64,000 nucleotides of DNA from Ligustrum vulgare. Its lineage: Eukaryota > Streptophyta > Magnoliopsida > Lamiales > Oleaceae. Numbering within the stretch: the stretch's first letter is position 1; every line of letters begins with the position of its first letter. The position numbers and the translations under genes are program-made. Positions 58,904 to 64,000 of this stretch are shown in pieces. The stretch covers positions 10,864,133 to 10,928,132 of the forward strand of contig OY743187.1 in NCBI GenBank assembly GCA_963555705.1. Direction: 5' to 3'. The notes beneath the pieces are model-generated. The model was not told the DNA's origin and did not search any database. It saw nothing but the letters and a program-made list of their open reading frames with translations.

Positions 58904-61900
58904 TATAGCGATCCAGAATTTTTATGCAATAAATAATTATTTTAATATTTAGAAAATTGTGTCGCTACTATTTCATTTATTATTTTGAAGTTAACGCCGC
59001 GACGAATTCGTCTAGCCAAGTCAAGAAATATCGAATTTGTTCGATTTTAAATTAAAATTCGAATTTCTAAAATTATGTTATTTTAATTATTTATTCAAAG
59101 TATTATTTTCAAAATCATTTTGAATTCCAAATTTATTAAAATATCTCAATTTTCCTTATTCAAATTATTTCAAGTCCAAATACGTAATTCGATTTTATCT
59201 CAAAATCTATTTATTCTTAAATGTATTTTCAGTCCAAAAACATCATCATCAACAAACCAACTAATTATTCCCCATGTTTTTCCCACTTTTCTTAATACCT
59301 AACTATCTACATCTCTTCCTCCAATTTTATATGTTCTTCATCATGCTCATCACATCCTCACCAACTCCACCTATCACACTTTCAATCCACTATATCACCA
59401 TCATTTGAATAATCAATATCTTCACCCACATCAAACTCAATTTGCATTCTTCCGTCCTGCACATACAAACTATCATCATTATTATTATTATACCTAACAA
59501 AGAACACCACTACCAATTAATCAAAGCTATCACAATTCAATCCTACCCCATGTGTCTACTAAACATAATGATTTTTATTCTCCATTAATCTTCTTCTTTT
59601 CCTTTCTTTTCTCCTTTAAAGATACCTTCATCCCACCTTCATGTTTGGAATCATCAGTCTAACCACCAGCCTTCTTTGTCATTTTCAATTCCCAGCATGC
59701 CTGCAAATCTCAACTCTCTGCATGATCATCACCTCCATCACCAATTCACTACTAAGAATTTATCACCACCGGAAATTCACTGCCAACTGTCTGAAATCAC
59801 AATCCAAACCTCACTGCAGAATCTCCATCATCCAATTTAACACTGCACCACAAGAAATCAAATTTCATACACCATAGCCATCTCAATTTTTCAACCACAA
59901 CACTGCCAACGCCAAAATCATGAACATCACCACTGTCGAACCATTTACGGCCCTTTCACCACCAGTTCGCCGACCATCAACTAGCTGCCAAACACTACAG
60001 CCGCCGCTTGCAGCCACGAGTCAACACCCAATGCCATCGCTACCTTCTTCACCATTTCAACCACCACCAACTCATCACCCATTTTCGAATCAGCCACCTC
60101 CAACCAGCTCAAATCGAACCCAAATCAAAACCAAAACAAGAATTTAGTGAAACCCATGAATCAATGAGTTCATTTCTTACCTCAATCACCATTTTCCGCC
60201 GGAAATCGCTCACCTTAAATCGCGATGTTGTCTCGGTTTTTTTCGCAACCAAAGAACTCGCACTGAACCCTCAATCTTTAACCCCTGCCTTTGACGCCCC
60301 TCGCCGCACTTGGCGCCGGTACTGCGCCGGCTTAGCACCGGCAGTGTCCCGCCTTTCCGCCGCCGGTCGCTTCTGTCTTCGTTCTCTGTTTTGTTCGAAG
60401 AGAGAGAGAGAGCTTGGATCGAGTTGTGAGAGAGAGAAGATAAAGATTTGATATTATATTTAACTTTCAGAATTTGCATCATTAGTCCCCATCTTTTAAA
60501 GTTATTTCAAATCAGTCCCTATGTTTTAAAAAGGTTTTATTTCAGTCCTTTCAGCTTTTAAAATCATCAATTTCAGCCCTTAAGTTTTAAATGAGTTTTA
60601 ATCAGCCCTTTCATTTTCAAAATCTGATCACTTCAGTCCCTGCTGATTTACTTTTAAGCTCAAGTTTCAAAAGTATTCATTTGAGTCCCTCAACTATCAA
60701 AAGTATCTATTTTAGTCCCTCAACTTTCAAAATATCTATTTTAGTCCCTGAACTTTCAAAAGTATTCATTTTAGTCACTCAACTTTCAAAACATCAATTT
60801 TAGTCCTCAAATTATAATTTATCATTTTGAACTATATATTCGATATACTAAAGTGACTTATTGGCTAAGACGAAGCGTACGGAGAATTTAAAGAAATTGA
60901 AGTCATTCCCGCTCAACTTTGCACTCGTCGGATTTGAGGTAGACTCGCACTTATTAATTGATTTAAATTATGATTTCATATGAATGTCAAGTGACTTGTG
61001 AAAGTCAATTTTTAAGAAAAACAAGTATGTTTTTATGAAAGGTAAATATACCTTATGTTGTTATGAAAAGTAAGTATGTTTTTATGAAAAGAAAATATAC
61101 TTTATGTTTTTACGAAAAGTAAGTATACCCTATGCTTCACGAAAATGTTTTTTTGGATCATTGCTATGAAATCAATCTACCAAGATTGTTTTGGGTCCCA
61201 TATGATAAGTTATGATATGTTAAGGGGACCGGAGTTTTAGTAGCGCTACACATAAGAATTCTTGCCACCTAAGTTCGGTAACATTCTTGTGTCTCCTATG
61301 TTTATGAGGAATTGCCACGAAGTTCGGTAAAATTCCTATCTTTCCATATGTTTATGAGGATTTACCACCTAAGTTCGGTAAAATTCCTGTCGCATATGTT
61401 TACGAGGATTTCGATCCTATCTTATGTTATGATGCAATTGATCCCTATGAATTTCAGAAAATTATGCTTGGTATACTTACTACATAAGAATTCTTGCCAC
61501 CTAAGTTCGGTAAAATTCTTATGTTTATGAGGATTTCGATTTTATCCTATGTTATGATGAAAACTTACTGTTATTATGATTTTACTACATAAGAATTCTT
61601 ACCACCTAAGTTCGGTAAAATTCTTATGTTTATGAGGATTTCAATCCTATCTTATGTTATGCTTTCAAAAGAAATTATGCTTGGCATAATTAAAATGTTT
61701 TATAAGTATATGGTTTTCAAAGAACTGTTTTCAAAGAGATGTTTTCAAAGAGCATATGATTTGCAAAATATGTCCCGTGCTGTAATGCACAATATGAGTT
61801 TTATCAAGAGCAGTTTTATAAATAAGCTCTATCAATGCCCGTTTTATAAAGAGCCGGGATTTATGTGTTTAATCATCTTATAAATTAAATTAATTTGCGA

Positions 61901-62297
61901 TGAGTCTACTGAGTATTTCCCCCATGAAATACTCACCCTACTTTTTAACAGTTTTGCAGATTTCGGAGACGGTGGCGAGCGATGAATGATGGTGGCAATA
62001 ATCGTTAAACGGTTGAAAGTTTGACGTTAATGATTTCCGTATTTTTCCAAACAATCGAATAATTTAGAGAAGTTCATTTATTTGAGAAATTATGACATTG
62101 TCAATTTCTTTACAAAATTAATGGTTCGATTTACTATTTCAAATGGTTTCATAAATGTTTCAATTTTATCGGCCATTACAGTATATTTAATGTTGCCAAA
62201 AATGAATTTCAATTATTTTTTCCGCAAAAATATTATTCGAAAAATTTAGACAGAAAATGACGTAGTGAATCGGGTATACGGAACTCGGGGCGCTACA
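58904..62297 (+). repeat. 3' LTR, 3.39 kb
   Basis: Same content as the 5' LTR at +6680, including the minisatellite (60475-60810), the hairpin series (61265-61640) and the proline-rich frames (59920-60450). I saw no difference between the two LTRs in the parts compared. Confidence 0.9.
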
Positions 62298-62739
62298 GTA
62301 GTTTAATTTTGGGAGAAGTTGGAAATAGATTGATAGGAGAGATAATATAGAATAATAGATATGGTTTGGAGAGAGTGAAAGATTTGGGGAGAGGAAAGAG
62401 AAATAGTGTACCTTATTTTTTAAATACTTTAAAAATACATATTTTCGGATTTTCCTAAACTAAGTGGATGAAAAGTGGTGTATGAGTGTACAGTGTAATT
62501 TCCTCTTACCCCAACTTATATTTAGGAATTATGTACTTTTCCATTTCCTGAAAGTACCTTTTATATCAGGAAAAATACATAAACAATGTGTTTATAATAC
62601 ACAATTTCAAATCTAAAGAGATAAATTTAAAATTACATACATCGGTTTGTAATTAATGTAATTAATATATTATTAAAATTCATCCCACACCCTCACCCAA
62701 TTCAAGTCAAGTCAAGTCAAATCTTCATTGATTGTCTGT
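62298..62739. other. Flank of the LTR retrotransposon
   Basis: The GA-rich words GGAGAGAGTGAAAG and GGGGAGAGGAAAGAG match in style the left flank (AGAGATAGAGAGAGTGG at 52195), as expected for one sequence split by the insertion. No gene. Confidence 0.45.
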
Positions 62740-62890
62740 GCCTCCTCCTCCTCACCACCACCACCACCACCACCACCCCTACCCCTATCGCCTCCACCTC
62801 ACCACCACCACCACCATAGTTTCCGTCACCACCACAACCATCATCAGAACCACCATATTTTCAATGCACCACCACAACAATTTTCGACAC
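62740..62890. repeat. CCA/CCT-rich low-complexity tract
   Basis: (CCA)n and CCTCCTCC runs (62741-62880) create a Pro/His-rich frame of 85 codons at 62728 that is not called as a gene. Confidence 0.75.
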
Positions 62891-62949
62891 ACCCTACCAC
62901 CACAGTAATAATCATCACTTCACCAATCAAAAGAAGATCTGAAACATTT

Positions 62950-63480
62950 TTAATTCTGACGTGTGACTTAATGTATCGAATGTGATCCGTGACTTGAACA
63001 TTTGAAGTGTAACCTGTGACATAATGTATAAAAAAGGTTGTGACCCGAAGAATTTTTAAGTGTGGCATCTGACTTAATGCATCAAATGTGATATGTGACC
63101 TGAACATTTGAAGTATGACTTGTGACATAATGCATCAAACATGTTGTAATCCGAACATTTGAAGTGTGACCTGTGATATAATGCATCAAACAGGTTGTGA
63201 CCTGAATATAGGAAGTGTGACATGTGATCTAATGCATCAAATGCGACTCGTGGCCTAATACATCAAATGTGACATGAACATGTGAAGTGTGACTTGTAAT
63301 TTAATGCATCAAATATAACATGTGATATTAACATTTGAAGTGTGACCCGGGACCTAATGCATCAAATGTAATATGTGACCTAATACATCAAATATGACCT
63401 GAGCATGTGAAATGTGACATGTGAGAAACGTGGCTGTGAACCGTGTCCTGTGACTTGAACTTATGACATGTGACTCGTAT
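62950..63480. repeat. Degenerate minisatellite keyed on GTGACCTAATGCATCAAA
   Basis: Units of about 60 bp, with TGAACATTTGAAGTGTGACC followed by TGTGACATAATGCATCAAA, repeat eight or nine times with much drift. No frame is kept. Confidence 0.8.
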
Positions 63481-64000
63481 AAGGACCCCCAATTAAATTT
63501 GCAACAACAATCGAAAATTCGTCAAACTCATAGCCACCACCATCGCCTCACACCACACACCACCTTCGTAGAGCCAACATTTCATAGAAAGGCCTATAAT
63601 CTCTTTTTAAAAAAATTTGTTAAAATTGGTAGACCTATATATCGTGTAACCAAGCAATTTGACCAAGAGACAAAACAGAGGTCTCTACTTTTCCAAAAAT
63701 GCGGACATCCACCAGCACATTATCACTTCATCTCCCTCTTCAGGGCCGCAACACCACCCTCAAATTGGTGTTGCACGACCACTAACTATTATCACTGCGT
63801 TTAAGTCCACTGGAACCACCACAGTCACCTCACCATAATAAACACAAATCAGTACAAAAACATTGCCACCACCATCCACAAGCATAGCATCACACGCCAC
63901 AAGAAGCAGATCGAATACACGGATCAACAGCCATGCACATCGATAGCAGAAGCAGCAGCAGCGACAACGATGACTACACAGATCGATACTGACGCACAAA
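63481..64000. other. CCA-rich tail of the window
   Basis: ACCACCAC words continue (63530-63570, 63830-63880). Frames at 63463-63804 (+) and 63760-63999 (-) have no recognisable domain. A gene continuing past the window edge cannot be excluded. Confidence 0.35.

Larger units (their letters stand above)
52224..62297 (+). mobile_element. Non-autonomous LTR retrotransposon with antisense gene cargo
   Basis: Two direct repeats of 3394 bp, 52224-55617 and 58904-62297, lie exactly 6680 bp apart and look identical: every reading frame in one is repeated unchanged in the other. Ends are TATAGCG...CGCTACA. The primer site TGGTATCAGAGC (55621-55632) matches initiator tRNA-Met. A polypurine tract AAGGAGGTAAGA (58891-58902) follows the Gypsy-like phrase TTTCGAGGACGAAATT. 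No gag, protease, RT, RNase H or integrase frame exists in the 3286-bp interior. It must have been moved by another element's proteins. Identical LTRs mean a recent insertion. No clean target duplication (GAGTAT before, GTAGTT after). The interior instead holds two intact antisense genes. Confidence 0.93.

Noticed and set aside
52224..62297. Two 3.4-kb direct copies read as a segmental duplication of a host locus
   Set aside because: They end in CGCTACA next to a tRNA-Met primer site on one side and follow a polypurine tract on the other, so they are LTRs.
1..64000. tRNA, snoRNA or miRNA genes
   Set aside because: None recognised by eye; a covariance-model scan would be needed to exclude them.

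Overview
This is a eudicot plant nuclear genomic window: GT-AG introns, plastid- and seed-oil-type housekeeping genes, Stowaway, Tourist, Helitron, Copia, Gypsy and Cassandra repeats, and very AT-rich spacers. An asterid such as a Lamiales species is a guess from general resemblance and is not proven here. Three host genes look intact. They are a BPG2/YqeH-like chloroplast GTPase (6231-10263, +, 4 exons, 658 aa), an ERD15-like PAM2 protein (11073-12117, -, 2 exons, 165 aa) and an SDP1-type patatin triacylglycerol lipase (40787-44301, +, 3 coding exons, 855 aa). Almost everything else is mobile DNA or its debris.

Layout. 0.3-1.07 kb holds a broken, intron-containing relic of the ALG7/GPT gene of N-glycan synthesis, on the minus strand. 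2.0-4.4 kb is a nearly complete MuDR-type transposase gene with introns and one in-frame stop. 6-12.8 kb is the BPG2 and ERD15 gene island. 13-24.5 kb is a dense stack of foldback elements, MITEs, a solo Copia LTR with a perfect target duplication, and a minisatellite. 24.6-30.0 kb is a decayed Copia element whose 5' part is an array of about 17 small hairpins with differing stems, with a Gypsy-like LTR inserted in it. 30.6-39.6 kb has two inverted copies of one non-autonomous Helitron family. They flank a Pack-MULE with a GATA-factor fragment (itself split by a Cassandra TRIM carrying 5S rRNA-like LTRs), a second solo Copia LTR, and a foldback element. 39.6-44.3 kb is SDP1. 44.35-46.94 kb is a probable MULE-like element with a broken FAR1/FRS-type reading frame. 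47-52.2 kb is repeat-rich spacer.

52.2-62.3 kb is the most unusual part. It is a young LTR retrotransposon with two seemingly identical 3.39-kb LTRs, a tRNA-Met primer site and a polypurine tract, but no gag or pol. Its 3.3-kb interior carries two intact intronless genes in antisense: a LOG-like cytokinin-activating phosphoribohydrolase, and a small basic cysteine protein resembling the nucleic-acid-binding proteins of carlavirus/vitivirus-type plant RNA viruses. Each has the same TATA-like word just upstream. The window ends (62.3-64 kb) in CCA-rich DNA and a second minisatellite.

Functionally, the host genes are unrelated neighbours (plastid rRNA/ribosome maturation, stress and poly(A)-binding-protein signalling, oil breakdown in germination). 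I see no shared operon-like logic. The coherent new unit is the retrotransposon with its antisense LOG and virus-like cargo.
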